From: Bacillus sp. S3
GTDB lineage: Bacteria > Bacillota > Bacilli > Bacillales > Cytobacillaceae
DNA length: 64,000 nucleotides
Reading direction: 5' to 3'
Assembly: GCF_005154805.1 (NCBI RefSeq)
Contig: NZ_CP039727.1
Location: 4,213,501 to 4,277,500 of the forward strand
Part shown: positions 16,844 through 27,000 of the stretch, in pieces
Position numbering within the stretch: the stretch's first letter is position 1
Layout of the letters: every line of letters starts with the position of its first letter
Program-made: the position numbers and the translations under genes
Notes under the pieces: model-generated
What the model was told of the DNA's origin: nothing
Seen by the model: the letters and a program-made list of their open reading frames with translations, nothing else
The model's database searches: none

Positions 16844-18331
16844 TCACGAATCAAGCAGCCCTTGTTTCATTCCTTCCCGGTTCATTGCGATAACCTGACT
16901 CCTCGCCTTTATCATCTCGGAGGTTTTTCCATAATGGAAAAAGGTTACCACCCCCTTTGGATAATCCTTACTCCTGCCTGCTCTTCCGGCAATTTGCACG
17001 AGGGCACTTTCGGTGAAAATGGGATCTTCCGCACCGACGACGGCCACATCGATATTAGGAAAGGTAACCCCCCGCTCAAGGATGGTTGTTGTTAGCAATA
17101 AGGGAATTTCCTTCGCCCGCATTTTTTGTACCTTGTTCTTCCGGTCAGGGTCTTCGGCATGGACGGCTTCAATGTTTGAGGCAAACTGGCGGAGAATGTG
17201 GAGTGCTTTTTCCATCAAAGGAATATGAGGGAAAAAGACTAGCGCCTGTTTGTCAGACTTGATCCGTTTTTGTATCCAGTCGATGACGATTGGCGGCAGT
17301 TTGTTCTTCTGGAGACACTTTTGCCAATTGCCGCACCAAACAAATTCAGGTACTGGCAGCGGGTGACGGTGGAAACGTGCCGGAATGGTTGTATAGGACC
17401 TTTTACCGGTTCCACATTCTCTTTGCCACTTTTGGTTCGGTGTTGCAGTTAGATAAATCATCGCTGATTTTGGTTTCCGGGCCTGTTTGGCTGCATACTG
17501 AAGCGATTCCTCCACTGTATAAGGAAAGGCATCGACCTCATCTAATATAATTGCGTCGAAGGCTTCGTAAAACCGGAGCAGCTGATGGGTGGTGGCAATC
17601 GTAAGAGGTGCAAAAAGATGACGATCCTCGCTGCCGCCATACAGGGTTGCTATCGGAATATTAGGGAATGCTTCCTTAAGTCTTGGTGTCAGTTCAAGGA
17701 CTACATCCGTTCTTGGTGTGGCGATGCAGATTCTTTTTTGGGCATTCAACGCGGCTTCGATGCCCGCAAATAGAACTTCCGTTTTCCCAGCGCCGCAGAC
17801 AGCCCAGATAAGATGCTCTTGATTCTGCAGAATGGCCTCCACCACTTTTTGCGACGCTGCCCTTTGCCCGTCCGAGAGCGTCCCTTGCCATTCCAATATC
17901 TTCGTAGGGTAAAGGGTGTCAGGCACCGGGCCATTCCAGCCCAGGAGCGGTGTACAGGCACTGATCCTCCCCATCATGAGGCAATGACGGCAATAGAAGC
18001 AGGTTTCGCCGCAGCGGGAGCAGGGAAAGGCGGCAAACCACTGTGGATCCTTGTTTCCGCAGCGGGCGCAGTTGGGCTTATTCCCGTTATAGACAATCCC
18101 TTTGCGATAAGTAACATATCCATTTTGATAATGTGATTGAATTTCATTAAGGGTGAATGGGATATCCTCTAAGAGTAGTTGTTTTCCGGTAAGAAGCTTT
18201 TGCAGGTCTAAATTGTAGGTGAAGTTTCGGTTTAGCGGCGGCTGCGGGATGGTTGGGATTTTTGAGATGGGGAGAGAATTTTCTACGATGTGGTCTGGCA
18301 TTATCATTCCATTGTTTATGATAAAGCGCAT
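16844..18331 (-). CDS. comFA: Competence protein ComFA, DEAD-box DNA translocase
   Basis: A membrane-associated ATPase that helps pull single-stranded DNA into the cell during transformation. 495 residues. A four-cysteine zinc finger lies at about residues 88-107 (CARCG...CSRCG), with more cysteines to 117. Walker A is GAGKT (180-184) and the DEAD-like box is DEVDAFPY. Motif III is LTATP and motif VI is QIAGRAGR. GAAGGTGA lies 5 bases before the ATG. Upstream it overlaps a small reading frame (18316-18507). Expected to be under ComK in bacilli; I could not place a convincing ComK box. Confidence 0.95.
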   Translation of the reverse strand: MRFIINNGMIMPDHIVENSLPISKIPTIPQPPLNRNFTYNLDLQKLLTGKQLLLEDIPFTLNEIQSHYQNGYVTYRKGIVYNGNKPNCARCGNKDPQWFAAFPCSRCGETCFYCRHCLMMGRISACTPLLGWNGPVPDTLYPTKILEWQGTLSDGQRAASQKVVEAILQNQEHLIWAVCGAGKTEVLFAGIEAALNAQKRICIATPRTDVVLELTPRLKEAFPNIPIATLYGGSEDRHLFAPLTIATTHQLLRFYEAFDAIILDEVDAFPYTVEESLQYAAKQARKPKSAMIYLTATPNQKWQRECGTGKRSYTTIPARFHRHPLPVPEFVWCGNWQKCLQKNKLPPIVIDWIQKRIKSDKQALVFFPHIPLMEKALHILRQFASNIEAVHAEDPDRKNKVQKMRAKEIPLLLTTTILERGVTFPNIDVAVVGAEDPIFTESALVQIAGRAGRSKDYPKGVVTFFHYGKTSEMIKARSQVIAMNREGMKQGLLDS

Positions 18332-18507
18332 GGCGTCACCTTCTTCGGGAAAAGATGAGAAATCCGATTTTTCGTTTTACCAGTGCCATCTTCAATAGGA
18401 CGAATTAGCTGTTTAAATACATCAAAAATATGGCGGACGTCAATTCGTCCTTTTAAAATCTCGGTCAAAAATAATCTTTGCGGAGGGGTTAGGTCTTTCA
18501 TTTTCAA
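18316..18507 (-). CDS. Small hypothetical protein overlapping comFA start
   Basis: A 63-residue frame (TTG start, or the ATG two codons later) with AAAAAGGAG about 11 bases upstream. It ends 16 bases inside comFA, as in translational coupling. The product (KDLTPPQRLFLTEILKG...) is basic with no motif I recognise. It could be a real leader gene of the comF operon or chance. Confidence 0.4.
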   Translation of the reverse strand: MKMKDLTPPQRLFLTEILKGRIDVRHIFDVFKQLIRPIEDGTGKTKNRISHLFPKKVTPCALS

Positions 18508-18730
18508 TTGCTTCTACACTCCTTTTTCTTGTAATATTTCTTACTTTGAAATGATTCTGCAATTATTAGAGAATTTCCTACTTATTTGTCGAAGATCTTG
18601 TGAAATCTTTGTGTCAGCACTATTACTTGGGAGGGGATTCCGCCAACTTTGATCAGATTTCAGCCAAACTCACACTTAATTCCGGTAAACTATTTTAGTT
18701 ACCTTTTTCAGTCCAATGCCGTTAAAAAAT

Positions 18731-18766
18731 AAAAACCATTCCGGCCCAATGGCCGGAATGGTTTTT
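18731..18766. terminator. Strong bidirectional terminator after degV
   Basis: A perfect 16-bp stem (AAAAACCATTCCGGCC / GGCCGGAATGGTTTTT) with a CAAT loop; it overlaps the degV stop codon. The gap from 18508 to 18730 otherwise holds only the presumed comF promoter region. Confidence 0.85.
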
Positions 18767-19604
18767 ATTTTTTCATCCAGCCCATGCCCATGGAGCCTTC
18801 ACCAAGGTGGGTGCCGATGACGGCACCGAAGTAGCCTATGGTGAAATCGACATTGGGATACATGGCTGATAACTCCTTCCGCCACTCCTCTGCTTCCGCT
18901 TCGCGATTGGCGTGAATGATGACAGCTTGATAGGCATCACCGCTCACAGCATCTTCAGCAAGCAGGTCGACGATCCGTTTCATTGCCTTCTTCCGTGTGC
19001 GGATTTTTTCAAAAGGGACAATAACCTTGTTTTCGAAATGCAACAGCGGCTTGACCTGCAGCAGGCTGCCGATAAAGGCTTGAGCGCTTGAGAGGCGGCC
19101 TCCGCGCTGCAGGTGGGAAAGGTCATCAACCATAAAAAAAGCACGGGCGCTTTTCTTCAGCTCTTCAAGCCGTTGCATAATTTCTTCAGGACCCTCTTTT
19201 CTTACAGCCATTTTAGCGGCCTCAAGGGCATAAAACCCTTGAACCATGCAGCTAATCTCAGAATCAAATGGATAAACGTTAATTCCGTCAACCATCGTAC
19301 TGGCGGTTACAGCTCCTTGAAATGTGCCGCTGATTCCACTTGAAAGGTGAATACAAATAACGGCATCATAGTCTTTGGAAAGCTGCTCAAATAATTCAAC
19401 AAATTGGCCAATCGACGGCTGGGATGTCTTTGGGAGTTCTTTCGTTTTCACCTCTTCGTAAAAATGGCTCCACGTAATATCAATTTCTTCCTGATATGCC
19501 TCATTCCCGAAAATAACATTTAGCGGGATCATATGTATATTCCAATTTTCTCGTAATTCTTTCGGTATGTACGCGGTACTATCCGTGACAATTGCCGTTT
19601 TCAT
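18765..19604 (-). CDS. degV: DegV family fatty-acid-binding protein
   Basis: A DegV-fold protein; characterised members (FakB) hold a fatty acid for phosphorylation by FakA. 279 residues from the ATG at 19604, matching the family length of about 280. It starts MKTAIVTDSTAYIP, then has TSQPSIGQF, HLSSGISGTFQGA (fatty-acid-head contact) and the C-terminal GAVIGTHLGEGSMG. A longer in-frame start at 19670 adds 22 residues foreign to the family; AAGGATGG precedes the chosen ATG. Its place next to degU matches B. subtilis yviA. Confidence 0.9.
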   Translation of the reverse strand: MKTAIVTDSTAYIPKELRENWNIHMIPLNVIFGNEAYQEEIDITWSHFYEEVKTKELPKTSQPSIGQFVELFEQLSKDYDAVICIHLSSGISGTFQGAVTASTMVDGINVYPFDSEISCMVQGFYALEAAKMAVRKEGPEEIMQRLEELKKSARAFFMVDDLSHLQRGGRLSSAQAFIGSLLQVKPLLHFENKVIVPFEKIRTRKKAMKRIVDLLAEDAVSGDAYQAVIIHANREAEAEEWRKELSAMYPNVDFTIGYFGAVIGTHLGEGSMGMGWMKK

Positions 19605-19688
19605 AAATTTTACCATCCTTATCTTTTTACCAACCCTATATATTCTATCTGAAACAGCCGTAAATTGCATTTTTTATAATAAAGCGAC

Positions 19689-19719
19689 AAAAAAGAACAC
19701 GCTCATAAGCGTGCTCTTA
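19689..19719 (-). terminator. Terminator of degU
   Basis: Minus-strand AAGAGCACGCT and AGCGTGTTCTT arms around TATG, then TTTTT. Confidence 0.85.
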
Positions 19720-19737
19720 ACTATTTTTCCAAAAGGA

Positions 19738-20421
19738 TTATCGTACTTCCACCCAGCCGTTTTTAATTGCGACAACAACTGCCTGTGTACGGTCATTGAC
19801 GTTCATTTTTTGTAAAATATTTGACACATGGTTTTTAACAGTTTTTTCACTGATGAATAAGGATTCGCCGATTCCTCGATTACTTTTTCCATCAGCAAGC
19901 ATTTGCAGTACTTCGCATTCGCGGCGTGTTAATAAATGCAATGGACGACGGATTTCGACTGTTTGAACGTAGCCGCCGCCGCGGGCAACACCAGCTGCCA
20001 GTTTGCGGTATTCATTGACCAAATTATGGGTGACTTTTGGATGTAAATACGATCCGCCCTCAGCCACCACCCGAACGGCTTCTATCAAAGCATCTGCATC
20101 CATTTCCTTTAATAAATAGCCACATGCACCAGTTTTTAATGCGTGGGTCACATAGTTCTCATCGTCATGAATAGATAAAATGATGACCTTTGTATTGGGA
20201 AATTTTTCAATTAACTCACGGGTTGCCTCAACCCCATTCATTTGCGGCATATTAATATCCATGATAACAACATCTGGCTGGTGCTCTTGAACAAGTCCTA
20301 ATGCCTCGCTACCGTCATCGCCTTCTGCCACGACTTGGAACGCTTTTTCAAATTCTAGTATTCTCTTAACGCCTTCTCTGAATAGTTGATGATCGTCTAT
20401 TATCACAATTTTAGTAGTCAA
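19738..20421 (-). CDS. degU: Response regulator DegU
   Basis: Two-component response regulator controlling exoenzymes, competence and multicellular behaviour. The receiver domain (1-120) has the acidic pair DD near the start and phosphoacceptor Asp in [10 protein letters not shown] (about D55); the C-terminal LuxR/NarL helix-turn-helix is [15 protein letters not shown] to [17 protein letters not shown] start at the TTG at 20421 because GGGGG lies 8 bases upstream and this gives [12 protein letters not shown], colinear with B. subtilis DegU. The GTG two codons earlier is only two bases from the ribosome site. It follows degS by about 60 bp. Confidence 0.95.
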   Translation of the reverse strand: MTTKIVIIDDHQLFREGVKRILEFEKAFQVVAEGDDGSEALGLVQEHQPDVVIMDINMPQMNGVEATRELIEKFPNTKVIILSIHDDENYVTHALKTGACGYLLKEMDADALIEAVRVVAEGGSYLHPKVTHNLVNEYRKLAAGVARGGGYVQTVEIRRPLHLLTRRECEVLQMLADGKSNRGIGESLFISEKTVKNHVSNILQKMNVNDRTQAVVVAIKNGWVEVR

Positions 20422-20482
20422 TTGCACTACCCCCTAATTCTTCAATTTCAAATTTATTATCGGTTGCGCAAACATCTTTTCT

Positions 20483-21619
20483 TTAGTTGATTAATGGAAC
20501 TCGGATTGATACAACGGTTCCTTTGTTAATTTTTGAATCGAACGTAATTTCTCCTTCAAGCAGTTCGACACGCTCCCGCATGCCAATCATGCCAAAAGAC
20601 TCAGGTTTCTTTTGAGAAGTATCAAAACCAATGCCGTTGTCCTTAATCATAACGGTAATAGCGGCATCAGTTATTTCTAAACTCACCTTGATTTCACAGG
20701 CATTTGCATGCTTGAGTGCATTTTGGACGGACTCCTGAATGATACGGAACAGCGCGACCTCATACTTAGCTGGAAGCCTGCACTCCTTGCCGCTATTCAC
20801 AAAGTTAATCTTCGATTGGTTATGATATTCTTCGATCGTTTGTAAATATTTTCTGAGGGTAGGAACAAGCCCTAAATCATCTAATGCCATCGGACGCAAG
20901 TCATAGATAATTCGGCGGACTTCATAAAGGGCAGAACGGACCATTATTTTATAATTATGGATTTCGGTAAAGGCCTCATCTGGCCCCTTATCCCGATACA
21001 CACGTTCAATTAAATCTGAACGCATGATGACATTCGCCAGCATTTGCGCCGGACCATCGTGAATCTCCCTTGAAAGCCGCTTTCTCTCTTCTTCCTGCGC
21101 TTCAATAATTTTTAAACCGAAGTCTTGTTTGGCTTTAGCATTTTCCAATGCTTCACCGACTTGTTTCAAATCGCTTGTTAAATAATTCATTACCACGGAA
21201 ATTTGCGAGATGAGCTGATCAGCACGGTCTATGGTTTTATCTAACCCGATTAGCCGCCGTTCGAGATCGTCTCTCTTGTCCAAAAGCTGTTTTTTGTACT
21301 GCCAGTTGATAGAAAGATCCATTTGCAGCTGGTGGGCCCTTTCATAGGCTTCGCGGACCTCTTCTTCCGTGTACTGTTTAAAATTCATACTGACTTCTGA
21401 CAGCATGACCCGGGCTTCCAGGACCTGTTCTTCCAGCTTGTTGCCCTCTTCAATTAGCTTGACCATCATTTGCTTGATATTTTGAAGCTCTGTCGTCATG
21501 CTATCATAGTCTTGGCGACATTGCTCACCAATTCGAAAAATATCACTTTTACTGCATGTTACAGTATCAATCATTTCCTCGCGAATTTCATCAATTGACT
21601 TCATATTAATCTTTTTCAT
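20483..21619 (-). CDS. degS: Sensor histidine kinase DegS
   Basis: Cytoplasmic HPK7-type kinase for DegU. 378 residues with no membrane segment: a long N-terminal coiled-coil sensing region (about 1-165), the HisKA_3 dimerisation box with phospho-His in EERKRLSREIHDGPAQM (about H187), and a C-terminal ATPase domain with IQESVQNALKHA (N box), DNGIGFD (G1) and GMIGMRERV. The ATG at 21619 has GGAGG 6 bases upstream; the ORF can be extended 8 codons without a ribosome site. Confidence 0.95.
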   Translation of the reverse strand: MKKINMKSIDEIREEMIDTVTCSKSDIFRIGEQCRQDYDSMTTELQNIKQMMVKLIEEGNKLEEQVLEARVMLSEVSMNFKQYTEEEVREAYERAHQLQMDLSINWQYKKQLLDKRDDLERRLIGLDKTIDRADQLISQISVVMNYLTSDLKQVGEALENAKAKQDFGLKIIEAQEEERKRLSREIHDGPAQMLANVIMRSDLIERVYRDKGPDEAFTEIHNYKIMVRSALYEVRRIIYDLRPMALDDLGLVPTLRKYLQTIEEYHNQSKINFVNSGKECRLPAKYEVALFRIIQESVQNALKHANACEIKVSLEITDAAITVMIKDNGIGFDTSQKKPESFGMIGMRERVELLEGEITFDSKINKGTVVSIRVPLIN

Positions 21620-21874
21620 ATCATTCCTCCAGGAGGGGCTCAATTTCCCTTATTCCTTAAGGCCTCACTAACATATTTTACCTTAGATACTATTAATTTG
21701 CTAATCAAACAGACAGGGTTGGCCTCATACTTTGGTGAAAAGTAGTATAATAGTAATATTTCATCCTATTCCTCTAAATGTATCTCGTTGAACCATGTCT
21801 ATTATATCATTCGAACGTTACTGCCATATTAAAGGTATATTACATTATTTTTTTAAAATAGAAAGGAGCTTTTT

Positions 21875-22513
21875 ATGCTTTCTAAATATCTTACCGTGAA
21901 GCGGACCGGGGAAAATGAAATCAACATCCAAAGGTCCCGGTTTATTGCACACATTAAAAGAGCCGAAACGGAAAACGAAGCCCAGGAATTCATTCAAGCA
22001 ATCAAAAAGCAGCATTGGGATGCTACCCATAATTGCTCTGCCTATCTTATTGGTGAGCATGACCAGATTCAGAAAGCCAATGATGATGGCGAACCAAGCG
22101 GAACGGCCGGGATCCCAATCCTTGAGGTGTTGAAAAAAAGAAAGCTAAAGGACACAGTTGTTGTTATCACCCGCTACTTTGGCGGGATAAAACTTGGTGC
22201 AGGCGGCCTAATTCGTGCATACGGCAAAGCAACATCAGAGGGCCTGGACGCAGTTGGAATTGTTGAAAGAAGACTCACGCAAGTTATTCACGTGAAAATA
22301 GACTATACCTGGCTTGGGAAAATTGAAAAAGAACTGCGGTCCTCTGAATATACAATCAAAGAAATTCATTACTTAGATACTGTTGAAATTGAAACCTTTG
22401 TAGACGAAAGTCATGTTCAGTCATTTAATGACTGGATGGTAGAGCTGACAAACGGCCAATGTACATTAGATAAAGGTGCAACCGTTTATCTTGAAATTGA
22501 TTTTTGTAGGTAA
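21875..22513 (+). CDS. yvyE: YigZ/IMPACT family protein YvyE
   Basis: A 212-residue protein of the YigZ/IMPACT family, whose exact role is open. The N-terminal domain carries RSRFIAHIKRAETENEAQEF, DDGEPSGTAGIPIL and ITRYFGGIKLGAGGLIRAYG, the family signatures; the C-terminal ferredoxin-like domain is about 140-212. AAAGGAG is 6 bases before the ATG. It is divergent from degS, as in B. subtilis. Confidence 0.93.
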   Translation: MLSKYLTVKRTGENEINIQRSRFIAHIKRAETENEAQEFIQAIKKQHWDATHNCSAYLIGEHDQIQKANDDGEPSGTAGIPILEVLKKRKLKDTVVVITRYFGGIKLGAGGLIRAYGKATSEGLDAVGIVERRLTQVIHVKIDYTWLGKIEKELRSSEYTIKEIHYLDTVEIETFVDESHVQSFNDWMVELTNGQCTLDKGATVYLEIDFCR

Positions 22514-22578
22514 ATCGCAGTATATCTTGAGGATGATTATAGTAGGTATTCTAAGAATAAACAATTGGGAAAAAAATA

Positions 22579-22728
22579 GAAAAGCGGAAGCACCCTGGTC
22601 AGCGGCGTATGGCCTGGAGTTCTCCGACTGAGATAAAGGAAACACGGAGAGCCGGAGGCGATTCGATGTTGACTTATCGTAGGGCGGAGAGCGAAGGACA
22701 CTAGCCGCTAGGGTGCTGGAGCTGGACA
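22579..22728. repeat. 150-bp dispersed intergenic repeat, full-length copy
   Basis: Begins GAAAAGCGGAAGCACCCTGG and ends GGGTGCTGGAGCTGGACA. The ends are inverted: AGCACCCT near the left pairs with AGGGTGCT near the right, and AGCGGC with GCCGCT. Outer blocks match the shortened copy at 3574-3621. No coding capacity. Likely a transposase-less mobile element. Confidence 0.65.
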
Positions 22729-22733
22729 TAGAG

Positions 22734-22772
22734 AAAAGGGGCTCAGTTCACATTGTTGAGTCCCTTTGTTTA
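22734..22772. terminator. Terminator between yvyE and tagO
   Basis: AAAGGGGCTCA pairs with TTGAGTCCCTTT around a 9-base loop; T-rich on both sides (GTTT on plus, TTTTC on minus). Confidence 0.6.
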
Positions 22773-22783
22773 CGGAAATGGAG

Positions 22784-23848
22784 TTAAGAACGGTCTTTCG
22801 CTGTGGTTGTTTTCAGTGTACGGACGATATTTAACAATGGCCGATGGTCTTTTCCCATTAAGCCAATTTTTTCAGCAATGATTTCAATGATGAGAATCAC
22901 GAAACCGATTAAGAAAAGTGCTCCGCCGATTCTTGCCTGGGAGTAAATGACGGCGACAAGACCAAAAAAGGCAGCCATTGCATAAATAAGCAACACAGTC
23001 TGACGGTGGGAATAGCCCATTCGCAGCATACAATGATGCAGATGGGATTTGTCAGGTGCAGATAACGGCTGTTTGTTAATGATCCTTCTTATGATTGCGA
23101 AAAAGGTATCGGAAATGGGTACCCCTAGAATGATCACGGGAATAACGAATGAAATAAAGGTAACATTTTTAAATCCAAGAAGCGACAAAACGGAAATAAT
23201 AAAGCCCAAAAAAAGTGCTCCCGTATCCCCCATGAATATACTGGCCGGATGAAAGTTGTAGAATAAGAACCCCAGCGTACTTGCCAGCACAATCGACCCA
23301 ACCGCAACAACGTAAAAATTCCCTTGAATAATAGCCATCCCTGAAATCGTAATTAAGGCAATCGAAGACACTCCGGCAGCCAATCCATCTAGCCCGTCAA
23401 TTAAGTTAATTGCATTGGTGATGCCAACAATCCAAAGAATGGTAAAGGGAATACTAAATAAGCCAAATTGAAGCTGTCCTCCAAACGGCAGGTTGATAAA
23501 TACCATTTGCAGATCACCCAAAAACACAACACAACAAGCTGCAGCTAATTGTCCAAGAAGTTTCATCTTTGCCGGCAATTCAAATAGATCATCACAAACG
23601 CCGGTAATGACAATGATCAAACAGCCAATCATGATGGCAAAGGAAGAAGTGTTTTCAGGTCTTAATAAGAAAATGCCTGCCATAAAGCTAATAAATATGG
23701 CTAAGCCTCCAAGTCTGGGCATAATCGACTGATGGACTTTGCGTTGATTGGGCCTGTCAGTTGCACCAATGACAAAGGCTAATTTTTTTATTAGTGGTGT
23801 GATAAGAATAGAAACAAGAAAACATACTATCAAGGTAAGATAAAGCAT
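22784..23848 (-). CDS. tagO: TagO-type UDP-GlcNAc:undecaprenyl-phosphate GlcNAc-1-P transferase
   Basis: Starts wall teichoic acid or other undecaprenyl-linked polymers by moving GlcNAc-1-phosphate to the lipid carrier. 354 residues, about 10-11 transmembrane helices. Family motifs are RKVHQSIMPRLGG, NAINLIDGLDGLAAG, FHPASIFMGDTGALFLG and the HLHH loop in APDKSHLHHCMLRMG. The ATG at 23848 has GGAGG 7 bases upstream; a TTG one codon earlier is too close. Gene order yvyE-tagO follows B. subtilis. A very similar paralogue lies at 30333-31394. Confidence 0.95.
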   Translation of the reverse strand: MLYLTLIVCFLVSILITPLIKKLAFVIGATDRPNQRKVHQSIMPRLGGLAIFISFMAGIFLLRPENTSSFAIMIGCLIIVITGVCDDLFELPAKMKLLGQLAAACCVVFLGDLQMVFINLPFGGQLQFGLFSIPFTILWIVGITNAINLIDGLDGLAAGVSSIALITISGMAIIQGNFYVVAVGSIVLASTLGFLFYNFHPASIFMGDTGALFLGFIISVLSLLGFKNVTFISFVIPVIILGVPISDTFFAIIRRIINKQPLSAPDKSHLHHCMLRMGYSHRQTVLLIYAMAAFFGLVAVIYSQARIGGALFLIGFVILIIEIIAEKIGLMGKDHRPLLNIVRTLKTTTAKDRS

Positions 23849-23949
23849 CAATCTTCCTCCTTGTTAGTCAGTTTGTCCATTAAAGAGGAAACAAAAACAA
23901 AGGAATGAATAGTAAAAAATAGAAAATGCATTTTTCCAAGCATTTTTCA

Positions 23950-23992
23950 AAAAAAAGAGGCAGGCCCATTATATAAGGGCTTACCTCTTTCC
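23950..23992 (-). terminator. Terminator of the nucleotidase gene
   Basis: Minus strand: AAAGAGG with CCTCTTT, inner GCCC/GGGC, then a run of eight T residues. Confidence 0.85.
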
Positions 23993-24007
23993 AAAACGTC
24001 TTCGCAT

Positions 24008-27000
24008 TTAGTTAATCCATGCGCCGTCTTTACCTACTTTGTATTTGCCGATTGAAGTGTTTGCAGCCATGCTTCCATCATTGTATAGGAAGTACCATTT
24101 ACTGCCCACTTGAACCCAGCCTGTTTGCATTGCTCCAGAGGATTTAAGGAAATACCATTTGTTATTTACTTTCACCCAACCTGTTTGCATTGCACCGGAA
24201 TTTGTTAAGTAGTACCAGGTATTACCGTCTTTAACCCAGCCGGTCAGCATGGCACCGGACTTATTAAAGAAGTACCACTTGCCATTGACATTTACCCAGT
24301 TCACTTTCATATCTCCGTTAGCTTTGTCAAGGAAGTACCACTTGCCGTTTTCTTGGTACCAGCCTGTTTGCATTGCACCAGACTTGTTAAAGTAGTACCA
24401 CTTGCCATTGACATTATACCAGTTAACCTTCATATCTCCGTTCACTTTGTCAAGGTAGTACCACTTGCCGTTTTCTTGGTACCAGCCTGTTTGCATAACC
24501 CCTTCTTCATCAAAGAAGTACCATTTACCTTTGATATTGAACCACTCAGTTACTGGCTCACCAGTTTCAGGGTTGAAGTAATACCAGTCCTTTTCCCCGT
24601 CCAATTGCTGCCAGCCTTTTAACGCTTCTTCCACAATAAATTCAGCAGAAGTATAGTTGCCAAATAAATCAGTTGTTTCCACAACAACAGTTGTACCACT
24701 AGCTTGTTTTGGAATATCAATAGAGAAGTAGCCATAGTTATCAGCTTTTCCTTCACCAATTACTTTCCCTTTTACTTTTGCAACGACTGTTGCATATGGA
24801 TCTGTTTCACCTTCAAGAACAGTTGTTAAATCGCTTAGATAGTATACGGAAGTTTCCGCAATTTCTTTATCTGCTTTTAAGAATCTGTTTTCATACCCAG
24901 CATTGATGGCGCCATCATAATTCTGAATGTAATTAACAAGCGCATCTAGGTCTGTTGGTCCTTGAACCTTGTCTGTACCTTTAAGAAGTGCTCCATAGCC
25001 ATCTCCGCCGCCAGCCATGAAGTTGTTTACTGTAATTGTGTACTTGCTGTCTTTCTTAATTGGTGTACCATCTTCTTCATAGATATCAAGGATTCTGCTC
25101 ATGTATGGTTTTGAATCATCATACGTATAGTATAATCCTGAGATTTGCAGCATTTTTGCACGAGTTGGGTCAGCCCATTGCTGGTTTAGCAACTCTTTTA
25201 GAACATCACCTGTTACAGTCATTTTGATAAGGTCGTTACCAAACGGCTGTACATTGAATAACTCACCCCATGTAATTTCTCCAGCGTTGATATCGTTACG
25301 AATACCCCCTGGGTTCATGAACCCCATTTGTGTATCCATTTGCCAGCGCATAGAATCGGCAATGATGTTTCCTAAAACTTGCTCGCCGCTTGCATTTGGA
25401 GTTCTCGTTAATTCAACTTCAGTTTCACCAATTTTTCTGTTAAGGATTGGTGCAATAGCATCTTTGTATTCTTTAAGCTCTGCTTGAATTTTAGCATCTG
25501 GCTGAATCTTAGAATGTAAAGTATCTACGACTTCTGCTTTTGTTTGATCCTTAATAACGTCTCCAGTCAGTGGATCAATTGTTAAGTCAATATCAGAGAA
25601 TGCCGTACCATATGACCAAGATTGGACAACAGTGATGCCATTTACGACAGATCGTAAATATTTATGGTCGTGCGCACCATAGATGACGTCAACCTGAGGG
25701 TCAACTTTTTTCGCAAATTCAACAACTTCCCCAGCTGCACCAGTACCGTCTGTCTTTGAGCTTCCTGGGTTATGGGCAAGGACAACAATAGATTTAACTC
25801 CTTTAGCTTCTAATTCTTTCGTGTATTTATTGATCGCCGTTACTTCATCAGTGAACTTAACATTTTTTACGGCTGATTTAATAACGATTTCTGGAGTTAA
25901 CGTTGTAACAACACCGATAATTCCAATCTTAACACCGTCAACTTCTTTAATCACGTATGGGTCTAGAATCAGCTTACCAGTATCTTCATACTCGACGTTT
26001 GCAGCCACCACAGGGAAATCAGCACCTTCAAATGCGCCATACTTGTCAACTGTAGCAGGGTGTGAACCGCCGTTGATTAAGCGAAGCATTTCTGGCACGC
26101 CTTCATCAAATTCGTGGTTACCGATTGTTGCAGCGTCAAAGCCAATTTCGTTCATGAAGCGAATCGTTGGCTCATCTTGTAATAATGCTGAAACCGGAGC
26201 ACTTGCCCCTACTTGGTCACCAGCAGCAAGCATTAATGTATTTGAAGGGTTAGTTGCTTCTCTTTCCTTCAAGTAACCTGCAAGGTATTCAATACCGCCA
26301 GAATGATCGACAACTTTACCATCTTTATCCTTAATATCTCTCCAAGTATCAAGCTGACCATGGTAGTCGTTAATACCTAATAACTGAACGTGTACGTTTT
26401 GGTCTAATTCAAATAACTCATATCCTGCTTTTGTTGATGATGTTCCAAGATCTTTAACATTTGGTTGCTGATCAAGGTATGGTAATGCCTCAGGAGCAGA
26501 GTGGAATACTAATTTTGCAACTCCGCCAACCGGTGCAATTTTCCAGTTATTATCTGCTACTGGATTGATTGTACCTTTTGAGCTGATATAATCCATTAGG
26601 ATTTGGCGGTTTTCAAATGGTGAGTCCACCACAACTTTAGAATTTTTTAATTCAGCTAGGCCACCGCTGCCGCCAGCACGGTAGTTATTTGTGGCAATAA
26701 TGAATTTTTGATCTGCTTTAACAGGTGTTCCATCCATCATCGTTAAGTTAATGACTCTCTCTCCAACAGGTTTCGTTACATCAATTTGGTATTTAACCCC
26801 ATCAACGACGTCATAATTGTATGGACGGAAGTCGTAATTAAGTAATTCTTGATTTCCTTCTTTATTCGGGTCAATCGTATTAAACTGTTCCGCTGACTTT
26901 TCAATCCATCTCTTTACTTGATCACCAGTCACTTCAAGAGCTTTTAATGTATTATCAAATAAATACAAATCAGCTGCACTCTTGATCGTCACATCACCTT

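Noticed and set aside
16743..16844. comFB between comFA and comFC
   Set aside because: The 100-bp gap holds no suitable frame; comFB is simply absent.
24353..24622. Plus-strand frame of 89 residues antisense to choline-binding repeats
   Set aside because: Repeat-driven open frame; the same type of antisense frame occurs in the repeats at 50.4 and 58.6-59.3 kb.
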